Origin: Leishmania donovani
Lineage: Eukaryota > Euglenozoa > Kinetoplastea > Trypanosomatida > Trypanosomatidae
DNA length: 64,000 bases
Assembly (NCBI RefSeq): GCF_000227135.1
Contig: NC_018261.1
Location: 555,263 to 619,262 of the forward strand
Direction: 5' to 3'
Below, piece after piece: positions 28,501 to 38,002 of the stretch. The translations under genes were made by a program, and so were the position numbers. Positions within the stretch are counted from its first letter, which is position 1; each line of letters begins with the position of its first letter. The notes below the pieces were generated by a model. It saw only the letters and a program-made list of their open reading frames with translations. It was not told the DNA's origin and made no database searches.

Positions 28501-31112
28501 AGCGACACCGGAGCGTGCTCAGCTCGCACCTCCTCCGGACGTGCCGAATCTTCCGGCCACACGGATGGACGATGATGCGCAGCTTCTTCCGCGAATGACG
28601 ATGCATGGTCGACCGCAGATATGTCGACTGATGTGCCATGGATCATCGATGGCCACCGTGCGCTGGAGCAACCGCCGCCACTTTCGTCCTGACGCGGCGT
28701 GGCATTCGCGTAAGCGGCCCCGTGCAACCGCGAGTGACCCGTGCGGGGGCCCGACGTGGTAACAGAAAAGGTGCAAGGGGAGTGCGCACTCGAGTGTGAC
28801 GGAGGCGGGCCCCACCAATACGCGCGGTGCTCTCCATTGCTGCATGCCCCACAGCTGCTATGGCGGACGTCATTGTCATCCTCGTCTCCGTCCCCTTCGT
28901 CTCTACACGGACTTCGTGTTGGCGCCCGGGCCCACCCCTGCCACATGTACAGCGAAGGCTCCACCTCGGGATCGTGGCGTTTCAGCGGTTCGGCCGCGCT
29001 TTCGCCCAGCACCACGGCTGTGGTCGTGGTGATCAGAACCGCTGCGGAGTCGCTTTCCGCGCTCGCCGGGCTCGGCTGCGCTGAGGCGTTCTCGGAGTAC
29101 TGCCACGACGCACGCATCCCCGCGAGGCAGTCGTACACGGAGGTGTTCGAGTAGAGCGAACTGCTTCCCACTGCAGCAGCGGTCCAACGAGTGTCGTGCA
29201 CGTGCACCCCTGCAGCGCTGGAAGGGGCAGGCCCATTGTGGAAGAGGGTCGGGTTGCACTCGTGCCCGTCGCGGCGGCCGCCACCGACGGAGGTCGGTAG
29301 GTGCTGTGGGCCATCTCTGCACAGCCAGCAACAGTGGCTGACGTTGCTGCCAAACGGCGCATGCACGCTTCTGTGCGACCCGTCGCGTTGGGCGTGTCGC
29401 CACCAATGGTTGCTACCTGCTCGAGAAGGTCTATGAAGATAGGCGTCTCGCTCAAGGCGAAGCTGCTGCAGCTTGCAGTGCGCCGCGCGCTGCTGGTTGA
29501 CGGCGCGTGACCACTGATTTTCATCCCTCTGCGCAAGTCCTCGCAAAAGAAGCGCTCGCAGCTTCTGCCCGCCTTTGAAGGACGTCACCTGAGAAGTCGC
29601 GGGGGCGGCGGTGCGGTAGCAGACAAACTCTGTCCCGGCCCACCACAGTCCAATGGCCTGAACGATACGCCAGCGGAGCATCGAGCTCTGGGACGCTGCT
29701 GGCACTGCGCCGACAGCAGCGAGCCAGCGGCCGTGCCTGGCCCACACACTTGTGGCTTTGAGTGAGTTTTGCACTGGTGGCAGCAGAACGATCATCTGCA
29801 CTTCCCAAAGACACAGCAGCATGCAGGTGTAGGGGACCCACAACCGTTGACGGGGGTGGCCCACGCGCTGTCTTTGCAACTGCCCAACGCTCGAGGAGAG
29901 AAGCAGCACCATCATCACCACAGCCAGAGAAAGCAGCCCCAACGCGGTCCCTTGTCCGACACCCGCTGCACCCACCCACCCCAAGGAGTAGGGCGCAGAC
30001 GTGACAACGCCAGCGAAGAGTCGCAGTGCCGTGTTCCACCCGACTCGCACGCGTGACCACCTGGAGGTGGCCGTCACACGCGCACCAGCCACGACCGAAG
30101 ACGCCGCTTTGGGAGCCCCTTGCACGCACCGACCCAGAGCCCGGCAGAGAAGCAAGCACCAGCTCGTCAAGCTCACGACGGAGAGGCAAGCAGTCGCCCC
30201 ACAAAAACGCAGCTTTGGATTTGAGCTGTCCACTTGGATGCCCACACAAACGGTAAGGAGCAACTTGGCCGCTGGTGTGGTGGCCCATCCAGGCAGGACA
30301 GCGCCAGCGAGGGACGAATCGACTTGCACGGACGAGTAGAGAAGCCCGAAAAGGACGACCGACGTGCACACAGTGGCGAGGCTGATGATTGCTGTTGCAA
30401 ACACCCACCCGCTGCGCGGTGCTGGGTAGAAGGACTGCACGCGCATCTGAGACTGGGACACCGGTGCGCCACGTTGCCCGTGCTGCATCTCCGCTTGTGC
30501 GTCGTCTTGATCACCTTGAGTGCGCACGTTCTCTGCGATTAGCCTCTCCGTGTTCGGCCCGTCCGATGCGGTGGGGAAGTAGATGAGTGTGTCGTCGGCG
30601 CCGTTTTGAATGGGAGAGTACGGACCCGAAGAGACGTTGCCCGCATCTCTGCAGGGCTCGCGTTCACGACTCGTACTCGGAGGGCCCATGCCAGGCGACG
30701 CAAGGTCACCGTCGCACCCCATCCAGCTCGCGATCGCGACAGAACTGCGCTCTTCGCGTGGCGGCGGTGGTGTGCAGCGGTAACAAGATGCACGACAGCC
30801 GTCGAGCGCAGGCGGCTCGTGTGTGGCGTACAGCGCTGACACAAACACCTCTGTACCGCCGTCGTTCTCTCTTCGGCTTAACTCTGCGGTTGAGGGACTA
30901 ACGACCACGACCTCAGCATTCAGAGACTGGTTTTGCTGCTTCCCCGACTCCAGCGCGCCCCAGCGCACTGCCTCCAGACAGGAGAGGGACACGAATAAAA
31001 ACAGAAGACTCGCTGCAACAACGTTCTGCCACACGACTACCAGCAGAAAAAGAAGTTGCAGCACAAGGAAGAGGTACGCGCCGTTAACCACGGCATACAG
31101 CAGCTCAGACAT
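25518..31112 (-). CDS. Piezo-type mechanosensitive cation channel
   Basis: This 1864-residue multi-spanning membrane protein ends in a recognisable Piezo module. The anchor reads PFLMELRVMLDW followed by HWMLLEDIHH (about 1385-1415). Then come a long hydrophobic helix with FFPLFWYSTFSP (about 1455-1471), an extracellular cap region (to about 1740), the pore-lining helix (about 1742-1767, ending SSYIRGCF) and the cytosolic tail LEQLLFVELLDLLRSPERLL. All of these follow the order of animal Piezo C-termini. Piezo trimers open a cation pore in response to membrane tension. The blade is shorter than in animals, where the whole protein exceeds 2500 residues, and about 500 residues in the middle are soluble, Ser/His-rich low complexity. 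The ATG at 31112 was chosen because a longer non-ATG frame would start upstream of a pyrimidine tract and AG at 31208-31209. The family call is firm; gating is untested. Confidence 0.9.
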   Translation of the reverse strand: MSELLYAVVNGAYLFLVLQLLFLLVVVWQNVVAASLLFLFVSLSCLEAVRWGALESGKQQNQSLNAEVVVVSPSTAELSRRENDGGTEVFVSALYATHEPPALDGCRASCYRCTPPPPREERSSVAIASWMGCDGDLASPGMGPPSTSREREPCRDAGNVSSGPYSPIQNGADDTLIYFPTASDGPNTERLIAENVRTQGDQDDAQAEMQHGQRGAPVSQSQMRVQSFYPAPRSGWVFATAIISLATVCTSVVLFGLLYSSVQVDSSLAGAVLPGWATTPAAKLLLTVCVGIQVDSSNPKLRFCGATACLSVVSLTSWCLLLCRALGRCVQGAPKAASSVVAGARVTATSRWSRVRVGWNTALRLFAGVVTSAPYSLGWVGAAGVGQGTALGLLSLAVVMMVLLLSSSVGQLQRQRVGHPRQRLWVPYTCMLLCLWEVQMIVLLPPVQNSLKATSVWARHGRWLAAVGAVPAASQSSMLRWRIVQAIGLWWAGTEFVCYRTAAPATSQVTSFKGGQKLRALLLRGLAQRDENQWSRAVNQQRAAHCKLQQLRLERDAYLHRPSRAGSNHWWRHAQRDGSHRSVHAPFGSNVSHCCWLCRDGPQHLPTSVGGGRRDGHECNPTLFHNGPAPSSAAGVHVHDTRWTAAAVGSSSLYSNTSVYDCLAGMRASWQYSENASAQPSPASAESDSAAVLITTTTAVVLGESAAEPLKRHDPEVEPSLYMWQGWARAPTRSPCRDEGDGDEDDNDVRHSSCGACSNGEHRAYWWGPPPSHSSAHSPCTFSVTTSGPRTGHSRLHGAAYANATPRQDESGGGCSSARWPSMIHGTSVDISAVDHASSFAEEAAHHRPSVWPEDSARPEEVRAEHAPVSLSMVGAEETPRAADVRPPASSLLARLRGRARWVAHKVVELLRDYLRRHTVPLPAEVENSATECPAGPRTDAAHPQRQRRRQPMEKAVECTQPAFASAASLTTAEGITSPPGICLGAPSSAVSRREVVHLPSLWRLLELYAVQYWSSLCALLMLSQFAVCGTVVNLAPSFSSIVYALLQRPWPPLWYWRLQMLFSVLALLAKGTARVYLLAMGPSVSLATCRWLSVLLLRVDVGAPSALVASLPSPSPSAMFGSESHRDMWVDLVLSGCVVTAVAIQWAVVYPDHCVFGNCKGEPDTTASVSAAAFASLEPTGSPTREARQDKPHRGVAELWGSCKLHLHCWSVHRCGAGADYYAAQLFFDGLSLALFGWAYYAIVPEDTATSEGNLLHAVQQNHLPGIFVATALGLVVVLFLERILYVLHALFAKYVLHFFLAAVYHVLYVLWRTAQESKGGSGATASAATTASVSLLLSAKLASLWCGALQLRHGYALHHLHDPFTIKTDLLHWLGHVSFRAVPFLMELRVMLDWSFSATTLKVQHWMLLEDIHHTVYRRYVDMHDLYHTSRYHGRHFPYLVRLYQGVLGFTVILFVLFFPLFWYSTFSPQVRASHVTAWTTEVALARMSSLPLFSADAAVRPSSFHAAATLSLGDASVGAAGLLRFAAVTDTWQTVHVASCSIRMWSYTPAALQELVDLLGKRTEVVTLLVRHRVTRDRASDATMTTVGLEESYALPPTSQALLAEALKAWRAMDDAGSAGTAEYSASAWDPVVVPLPLLYSPYVLSYGTGVSFLSGATMRRANCSLTLHRMGRYRGFSCVKCAEGDQSSPAASTFAAATAADPAGSSQIASGAEIHEMSTPLTFVVASNHVAIVQSSFSLIPNVGVIALYTSFVLVMSSYIRGCFAGDAHRVVLLQLANPEPVTELLRYLYLARSSANDGQVGDLALEQLLFVELLDLLRSPERLLRLGGRRVDDYAYSTYRQALYDATRRPFAPPDEGRG

Positions 31113-31735
31113 CGTGACCGCGAGGAAGCCAACGCGCCGAGGCGGATAGTGAAGGATGTATAGGTAGTGGGATGCCGGGAGAGTGCAGCTTAACGGTGGG
31201 GGTTTGCTTTCCGGCGTACAAGAGCGAGAGGGCGCGGGAGAGGGAGTAAGGGTTACAGATGAGAGATTGGCGATGTTTTCGAGAGACGGAGGTGCGGTGG
31301 ACACTCATCATGAGCTCTGCGCAGGCCGCCTCCATCAGAGCCTTTTTCCATCATTCATCACGCTCATCAGCGGAGGCACCGTACCGCGTCTTCAGACACA
31401 CACACACACACACATGTACATTTTGTTCTGCATCGTGGTTGTCGGCGGTCTATGACACGTACATACGTTGGACTTTTCGTCTAGCTGCGCGGCGCCATAC
31501 ACTTGCACAGAACACAAATCTGCAGGTAGCACACGAGTGGCACGCATGCAGATCGTGCTGATGCTCACGTGCGCTCTAGGATTGTCCACTAGAAAATGGA
31601 CTTCCACACACGCACACACACCGTTCGACAGAGCACGCGATAGGGGGTGCGAGAACAGTCGCATACGCTTTTCCACCCTTCGCAAGGAACGCGCACGCAG
31701 AAACGGACACGAAGAGCGGCAAAAGCTCGACCGCC
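31113..31735. other. Intergenic region, no supported gene
   Basis: Spacer between the 346-aa gene and Piezo, with a (CA)n run near 31395-31413 and otherwise unremarkable sequence. Confidence 0.6.
31208..31260 (-). promoter_or_regulatory. Probable trans-splice acceptor of Piezo gene
   Basis: A minus-strand C/T-rich tract (about 31221-31260) is followed by GGAAAG, with the AG at 31208-31209. This is 95 nt upstream of the ATG at 31112. Confidence 0.5.
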
Positions 31736-32776
31736 TCAGAGCAGTTCAACCGCATCGCCGCCTTCCATCAGCGTCACGTAAGGGCGAAAGGCTGCCTTGC
31801 ATGCCACCTCGTCGAGCGAGAGGGGAAGGTCAATCAGATGCTGCCACAACTCTTCCCCGACCTTTTCCTCGCACGTCGGCGCTGCCCCTCCCGCTGCCGC
31901 GTCGCCGCTAGTCTTCAGCTCCACTGACAGTGTAGGGGCCACTGCTCTGGCAGACCCACCGTCAGTGCTGCTTTTGCTCCCCGGACCTGCAGCGTTCCAC
32001 CGCAGGCGCAGCGCCGCATCGTAAGCCACCAGCGCCAACTCCTCACCTGCCGCCGCAGACGATGGGGATGGGTCAGGGGAGGGTAGCGTCGCAATGCCGC
32101 TTTGCCTCACGTTATCCTGGCGCGCCTCGAGGCAGCGGTCGGCAATTTTCCTGCCGAAGATGCCCCAGTGGTCACTCCACAGAAAGACCCCATGAGTCGT
32201 GCATTCCACCGACAGCGCGTACGGCTCTTCCCAGATTAACGGCGTCTCCAGCATGCGCTTGTTGTAGATGACCTCCTCCTCCGCTGAGGGGGCGCATGGC
32301 AGGCTTGCTAGCGTCGCTGCATCGGCCTTGCGGATTTCGCCAGTGGCGGAAACCAAGTTCGGAAAGTATGCCGGTGCGACGCTGAGGAGGATATGAGGCT
32401 CGTCAGTGGTCGTAGAGCTCAGCCGGAAGCCGACGGACCAGCTTTGGTATGCCGTCCACGCCTGCTCCGCCCATCCAGGGGCGCCGAAGGACTGGGCAGC
32501 CGCACCACCGGTGACGGGGGCCGTTGGGTTCACGAGGGCGCAGCGGCCGCTAAATGCGTGATGAGTGCGCCATATCGTCGGGCTGTGCGCTTCCGCGGCG
32601 CCAAGCAACTTTCCTTGCGCGTCGAACAGGTAATTGTTTCGGTTCTTCTTCCACAGGTACCGCGGTGGCGCCAGAGGCGCTGCTTCTCCCTCCTGTGGTG
32701 CAACGCCGGTGAGATGTGCGCCGTGTATGTTGGGTGTGGTGGACAGTCCCTCTGCGTATGCTTCAAACCCCCACAT
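31736..32776 (-). CDS. Conserved-looking protein of unknown function, 346 aa
   Basis: I do not recognise this protein. It is 346 residues, soluble, with no membrane helix or obvious signal. It is rich in Trp and other aromatics in its middle third (SFGAPGWAEQAW, SWSVGFRLSS, HGVFLWSDHWGIFG), which suggests a compact beta-rich fold, and has an Ala/Ser-rich stretch before a short C-terminal helix. The start is well supported: a long minus-strand pyrimidine tract (about 32801-32850) ends in GGGCAG, with the AG at 32794-32795 only 17 nt upstream of the ATG. The coding character is convincing, but the function is open. Confidence 0.8.
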   Translation of the reverse strand: MWGFEAYAEGLSTTPNIHGAHLTGVAPQEGEAAPLAPPRYLWKKNRNNYLFDAQGKLLGAAEAHSPTIWRTHHAFSGRCALVNPTAPVTGGAAAQSFGAPGWAEQAWTAYQSWSVGFRLSSTTTDEPHILLSVAPAYFPNLVSATGEIRKADAATLASLPCAPSAEEEVIYNKRMLETPLIWEEPYALSVECTTHGVFLWSDHWGIFGRKIADRCLEARQDNVRQSGIATLPSPDPSPSSAAAGEELALVAYDAALRLRWNAAGPGSKSSTDGGSARAVAPTLSVELKTSGDAAAGGAAPTCEEKVGEELWQHLIDLPLSLDEVACKAAFRPYVTLMEGGDAVELL

Positions 32777-34165
32777 GAGTGCACTCGGCGGATCTGCCCA
32801 GGAAAGCCAAGAAGACACGAGCAACAGACGCACTCAAGAAAGAAAACGCAAGAGACTCCAAAGGCTGAAGTAGCGCAGGGTTATTAGGGGTAGAGGGAGA
32901 GGGATGGAGGCGCAGCAGCAAGAAAAAGAAACGGCTGACCTCTGGAGTGAAGGTGTTGCTGTCGTCCAATGGGAGCAGAGTAGAGCGGAGAGAACGGCGT
33001 GTATGTGTGCGTGCGTGAGGAGGGGTGGGGGTGCGGTGCGGCGAGGAAGGGAGGGGGCAGGGCTGGTCGGTAGGCTAGGAGAAAGACAGGTTTGCGTGCC
33101 GAACGGCCGTCGGCTCTCCTTTACAATGACTCACCTCCTGAGGAGGCCAGACGGCGAGGAGATCAGCGAGACGGAGGGGCGGAGAGGAATGGAAGGCATC
33201 ATCATAGACGTCGTTGAGAGAAGACAAACGCTGCGGCTGGAAGGGGAGGGGGAAGACTTCCCGCAGCTGTGTGCCCTCAGAGAAACCGGCTCTCTGCTCC
33301 TTCTTTCTACTACCCATGCATGCGCGCTCTTGTGCTTGTGTGCGCCAGCGGTGCGTTCACTTTGCACCGTCATGATTACAGAGGGGGCAGGAGGGGGGGG
33401 GGGAGCAGTCATGCCAGTGTTGCACACCCACACCTGCACCCCGCTTCCCTCAGTAGACTAGGCGACCAGGAAGCCACGAGGTTAGCGACATTTGCAAGGA
33501 GATGCCAAGACGGGCATATTAACACGAACCCGCAGCGAGAAAAGGGGTGGTGGAGGGGCCGAACAAAACACGCAAACTAAAAAAAGAAAAAAGGGGTTCG
33601 GGGGTAGTCGAGATGTAAGGAGAAACAGTAAGAAAAGAGAGCGAGCAACTAACACGTGTAGCCGTACACGGGATCCGATGCATGCTGAGGCGCTCTGCTG
33701 CACACTGTCATGCGCGCCGCTATATGCTGCTCCTGATTATAGTGTAGCCAGGAAAGAAAAACAGGGTGATTCCCGGAGAGGTGTGATAGACGGCGAAGAG
33801 AGGCGGAGTCCGCGAGCGTGCGGGGTGGGTTCCGTTCAGAAGTAGCGGCCATTCGCATGCAAGCGAAAGTCGAGTGGCGGAAGAGGGGTGGTGGTGGTGG
33901 TGGTAGAGTGACATGAGAAGGGAACAGAAGAGCAGCATAGCCGTGAGAGACGTGCCACGCAAGAAAGCGCAGACTTTGACCCAGGACACTCCACCTGTGA
34001 CCGAGCAAAACAGGTGTGTCGGCCCCACTATGGAACAGAAGCGCTGCAAAAGTGCATAACACCATGAGAGAGAGGGGGGGGGGAGGGCGGAGGGGTCGCC
34101 ACCCGCTCACCTGTGATGCACACCCGTTGCATGAATGACGCAGTCCCTTTCCCGGCACTTCTTCT
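32777..34165. other. Intergenic region, no supported gene
   Basis: Spacer between the LRR gene and the 346-aa gene. It contains the splice tract of the latter, homopolymer G and A runs and GT/GA-rich simple sequence. No supported frame on either strand. Confidence 0.7.
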
Positions 34166-36490
34166 CTACTGCTTCTTTCGCCGTTCTGGAGGCATCTGAG
34201 AGTGGTACGGCGCTGTGCCCGCGTCGTCGGTGATGTCTCCTGAGTGTAGACTGAGACAGCTCTTGTCCCCACCGTTCATGCGAAGCGTGGAGCTCAGTCG
34301 CACCACGGAAGCATCGCAACCGTTACAAAGAAGTGACACCGCCACCTGTGAAGGTGAGGCGCTCTCGGCCGCGAACGTTGCCGCGTTCATCTTCGTGTTC
34401 ACCGTGACCGCCTTCAGGGCAGTCTGCGTGCTCTCAAGCGATGACGGCGGTGTCCGACGATCGCCGTTCATCACATCTGCCAAACCCCCCCTATCGCTCA
34501 TGGTTGGATTGCCGCCGTTGTGTAGTGGGTGGTGAGGGATAGAGACCAAAGAGGGGACCAGTCCGTGAGGGATGTCCCCTTTTCTGTTGCGCACGGAAGA
34601 GTAGCGCTCCTTTGTCGACTTCGTCGGCGACTCGGAGCTGTCCGACAAGACGGCGGCGTCAGGGAACAATGTGCCGCTCGACCTGCTCACCGGCAACGCT
34701 AACGCGCCGTAGGTGCTGCCCAAAGAGGAGCAGCCGAAGGCACCGCCACCCGCTGCGGCGCTGCCGCCGGCGCCGCGCTGCCGGTTGGATGCAAGGAAAT
34801 CCTCCAGCTTCATGTCGAGCGCGTCGCTGCCGGCGCGGGTGTACCACACCTCTGTAAGGGTGCGGTTGCCGCTGCGCTCAATGCAGGCGCACAGCTCCTC
34901 GATGTCATCCGTCGAAATGTTCACCCCTAGCATCACAAGCTGCGAAAGGGAGCGGTTCTTGTGAAGGCTGCGAATGATAGGGAGCAGCGGGTGCTGACGT
35001 TCCTCGCGAGAGGGCACCTCAGAGCCACCACTGCTGAGGTCGTGCCGCGCCATTTCCGCCGCGGTGTAGCCCATCGTCGAGATGAAGGACATCCGCCGCT
35101 TTGATGAACTGCGCAGCTCCGCCATGAAGGCGGGGTGGGCAATCGTGTTGGACTGGTAGGAGACATCGAGCATGCGCAGCACTTTATTTGTGCAGAGTGC
35201 GTCACCGATTACGCCAAGCGCCTTGCTCGAGAGGTCGCAGCCGCGCAGGCTGAGGTCGAGCAGGTGCGGCGCCTGTGCAAGGCCGATGGAAAGCGCTTGG
35301 ACCGCCTCGTCGCTGAGCGGAAAGCGGAGAATAAGTGTGGACAAATTGCTGGACGAAGCATTCAGCGCTGTGGCAAGCGCCTGCATCGGCTGCAGCAGCT
35401 TCTCTGGTGCCCACGAGTCATCGGGCTCAGCTGTCACGGCCTTCTTCCCGCCTCGTGGGGCCTGCACCGTGAGAGGCCCTACCATGCCCGGCTTTGTGCT
35501 GAAACATTCTTGCAGGTACAGCTCCTTAAGTGCACTGCCACCAACAACGGCATCTACAAACGCGGTCATCCCATCCGGCGTGAAGCCGTTGCGGGCGTAG
35601 TAGTTGCCGTTTCCCTTGTACAGAAACGTCACCAGCTTTGGCGTGCGCTGGATGTACGTGGACAGGGCTGCGATGTGCTGTGCACTGAGGGTGTCGCGGA
35701 CGTCGTCGACATCGCCACCGCCAGCGCTCTGGCCGCGACCCACCTCGAGCTGCTCCAGGGAGAGGAAAAGCGGGGCCACGGTGGTAAAGGTGGCGATGCC
35801 TTCCGAGGTGATAAAATTATCGGTGAGCGCAAGCAGCTTCAGCTTGCATGGGAGTGTTTTCTGTGACACACTGCCCCCAGCCGTCTCTGCTGCTGCGGCA
35901 GCTGATGTGCCACTGTTCACCGTCGGCGTACTGTTGTACCTGTGTATATGACTGACAAGTCGACGTACACCGTCGTCGGTGATATTGTTACCAGCGAAGA
36001 TTGCGTTCTCGATGAGCGTGTCGCCCAGCAGCGCACTCATCATTTCCACAAAGCCGTCGTCGCCGGCGTGCAACGCGCGCATGTCAAGCGTGCGGATGTG
36101 GTGCCGCGGTCGCTTCTCAAGTGGCTGTGGTGCAGGCGCCACAGAGCCCGACACGACCACCGGCAGTCCTTGGATGTGGTTCGCAATGGCAGACACCGCG
36201 GTAGGGCCAATGCCAGGTGTTTTGAGATATTGCCGTCGCCACTTCATCGTGGGGATCTTCGATTCACCGGCGCAAAGAGACTCGACCAGTGCCTGCAATG
36301 CCCGTCTGCGTACGCGCGCCCTCATCTCCTCTGCCGGAGCCCCCGCCCCTGCGCCTCCTCCTGCGACGGCCCTGCCAGCCGGACTGGTGGTGCGCTCCGC
36401 TGCTTTGCCCTTCCAGCGCTGCATGTCAGGCGGCGTAGGCGCCGTGGGGCTGTTCGATTGACTTTTCCGACGTGAGCAGCAGCACCCCAT
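34166..36490 (-). CDS. Leucine-rich-repeat protein with N-terminal acylation motif
   Basis: The ATG at 36490 gives a 774-residue product beginning MGCCCSRRK. This matches the MGCxxS pattern for N-myristoylation at Gly2 followed by palmitoylation at the adjacent cysteines, with a basic patch after it, so the protein is probably held on a membrane such as the flagellar or plasma membrane. Residues about 130-570 carry irregular ribonuclease-inhibitor-type leucine-rich repeats (for example HIRTLDMRAL, LIENAIFAGNNITDDGV, LLDLSLRGCDLSSKAL, VLRMLDVSYQSN). LRR arrays bind other proteins. The last 200 residues are Ser/Gly-rich and low in complexity. A pyrimidine tract (36593-36616) and CAG (36585-36586) lie 94 nt upstream. 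The family and lipid anchor are good predictions; the partner is unknown. Confidence 0.87.
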   Translation of the reverse strand: MGCCCSRRKSQSNSPTAPTPPDMQRWKGKAAERTTSPAGRAVAGGGAGAGAPAEEMRARVRRRALQALVESLCAGESKIPTMKWRRQYLKTPGIGPTAVSAIANHIQGLPVVVSGSVAPAPQPLEKRPRHHIRTLDMRALHAGDDGFVEMMSALLGDTLIENAIFAGNNITDDGVRRLVSHIHRYNSTPTVNSGTSAAAAAETAGGSVSQKTLPCKLKLLALTDNFITSEGIATFTTVAPLFLSLEQLEVGRGQSAGGGDVDDVRDTLSAQHIAALSTYIQRTPKLVTFLYKGNGNYYARNGFTPDGMTAFVDAVVGGSALKELYLQECFSTKPGMVGPLTVQAPRGGKKAVTAEPDDSWAPEKLLQPMQALATALNASSSNLSTLILRFPLSDEAVQALSIGLAQAPHLLDLSLRGCDLSSKALGVIGDALCTNKVLRMLDVSYQSNTIAHPAFMAELRSSSKRRMSFISTMGYTAAEMARHDLSSGGSEVPSREERQHPLLPIIRSLHKNRSLSQLVMLGVNISTDDIEELCACIERSGNRTLTEVWYTRAGSDALDMKLEDFLASNRQRGAGGSAAAGGGAFGCSSLGSTYGALALPVSRSSGTLFPDAAVLSDSSESPTKSTKERYSSVRNRKGDIPHGLVPSLVSIPHHPLHNGGNPTMSDRGGLADVMNGDRRTPPSSLESTQTALKAVTVNTKMNAATFAAESASPSQVAVSLLCNGCDASVVRLSSTLRMNGGDKSCLSLHSGDITDDAGTAPYHSQMPPERRKKQ

Positions 36491-38002
36491 TTTCAAGCGT
36501 GTGTGTGCGTGTATACGTGTATGCGGCTACCCTCTGCTTGCTGACGATCCAGCGGATGGAGCGGTCTGCGCCAGCCTCTCTCTCCTGTGCATATAAGAAG
36601 AGAGAGAAAGATAGGGATGTGCAATGCCAGCCGCAGAGTTGGCACCGCTCTCCAGCACGAGCGGAGGCTTGCTTGGGACGTGGGTGGCGTAGAGATACGA
36701 AGATGAACGGAGAAGACGTGAGCAAAGCAAGGAAAGACGAAAAAGCGGCGCAGCGCAAGGCAGCAACAACAAAAAAGGGGTGGCGGTGCGGTGCGGGAGG
36801 GGATGATGGAAGAGAGAGGGAGAGTCCACCAATAAAGACGGCAAAAAAAAAAGAAGAAAAGCCGCGAGGGCGGCCTGCAGTGGCGCGCACACACACGGTA
36901 CCGCACGATTCACTTCGATTGATTACTGCCTCCAAGACAGACCGACCCTTTCGCTGTGCTGAATGAAAACACAAGCAAGCAACAAGAGACGCCACAGAGC
37001 GATGACAGCGGCACGTACGTGAGCCGCACAACTGGAGAGGGAGAGAGAGAGAGCCTTGCTTCTTTGCTTGTGCCCACTGCGTTCTCTCCGTCTCTCCGTC
37101 GGCTGTCTCGGGCGTCGCGGCTAGGCGCCTTCGTACAACTTCTCGCTTCGACGTTTGCGTACACTTGTGAAATGCTCCCGTGCGCACATTGGACCAGACA
37201 GAGACGGAGGGGGGGGAAAGGGTCTTGGAGAGGGAGAGGACACCAGTTGGAGCACAGGCATGAGCACGGGGGAGGGCGGCGCGAGAGGGATGCGTATAGA
37301 GCGCACAAATATGAGGAAAGGGGAGGCGGGAGGAAACACCGACGAATCGTACGCCTGTCTGCACACAAGCGACCGGAGGCGTAAGTGTCATTGCGTCTCT
37401 CTCTCTCTCTCGGTGCAGTACATACGCCGGTCGCAGACTCTTGCTTCCTTTGATCCTCCCCTCCAAAATCCTCTTTAAAGGCCACGACACAGCACAATAA
37501 CGAAAAGAAAGAAAGCCACCGCAATCACTGTGCGCCGCTTATTCGCACATGTGTGTGCGTTCACCTCATCCAGGCGTTTCGACCGGCCCAAGCAAGAAAC
37601 GTTTCTTTCATTCTGTATGTATGTGTGCTCGGCACATCTGTGAATGGACACTGCGACCCGGAACGAGGAACAGAGGTAGCGTAGGCCAGGCGCGAAGAGG
37701 GGGTGCGACAAAGCCAACTACCACCACAAAAGCGTCGAAGAACACAAAAGTTGGGACATGCGTTTCATGTGTCGTTCCGGCCAGCGGGATCAGGAGCGCG
37801 AGCCACCCGCTGCACACATACACACACCCACACACACAAACAACCACCATCACCACAACCGACACATACGTTTATGTGCACATCACGAGCCAAACACCGT
37901 ATACGCACAAAGAAAAGCCTTGTGACTCGACAATGCAACTGGGTGTGCCGACGCGCATGTCATTCGCTCTTTTCCCCGCCTTGTTGCTTGATGAGAGCTG
38001 CT
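36491..38002. other. Intergenic region, no supported gene
   Basis: Spacer between the OsmC-like gene and the LRR gene, dominated by GA-, CT- and CA-rich simple sequence. Long frames here are low-complexity and were not accepted. Confidence 0.7.
36585..36616 (-). promoter_or_regulatory. Probable trans-splice acceptor of LRR gene
   Basis: On the minus strand TTTCTCTCTCTTCTTATATG is followed by CACAG. This is a textbook pyrimidine tract and acceptor, 94 nt upstream of the ATG. Confidence 0.6.

Noticed and set aside
36426..37490. 354-codon minus-strand frame overlapping the LRR gene start
   Set aside because: It is a frame shadow of the LRR gene 5' end plus CT-rich spacer and has no splice context of its own.
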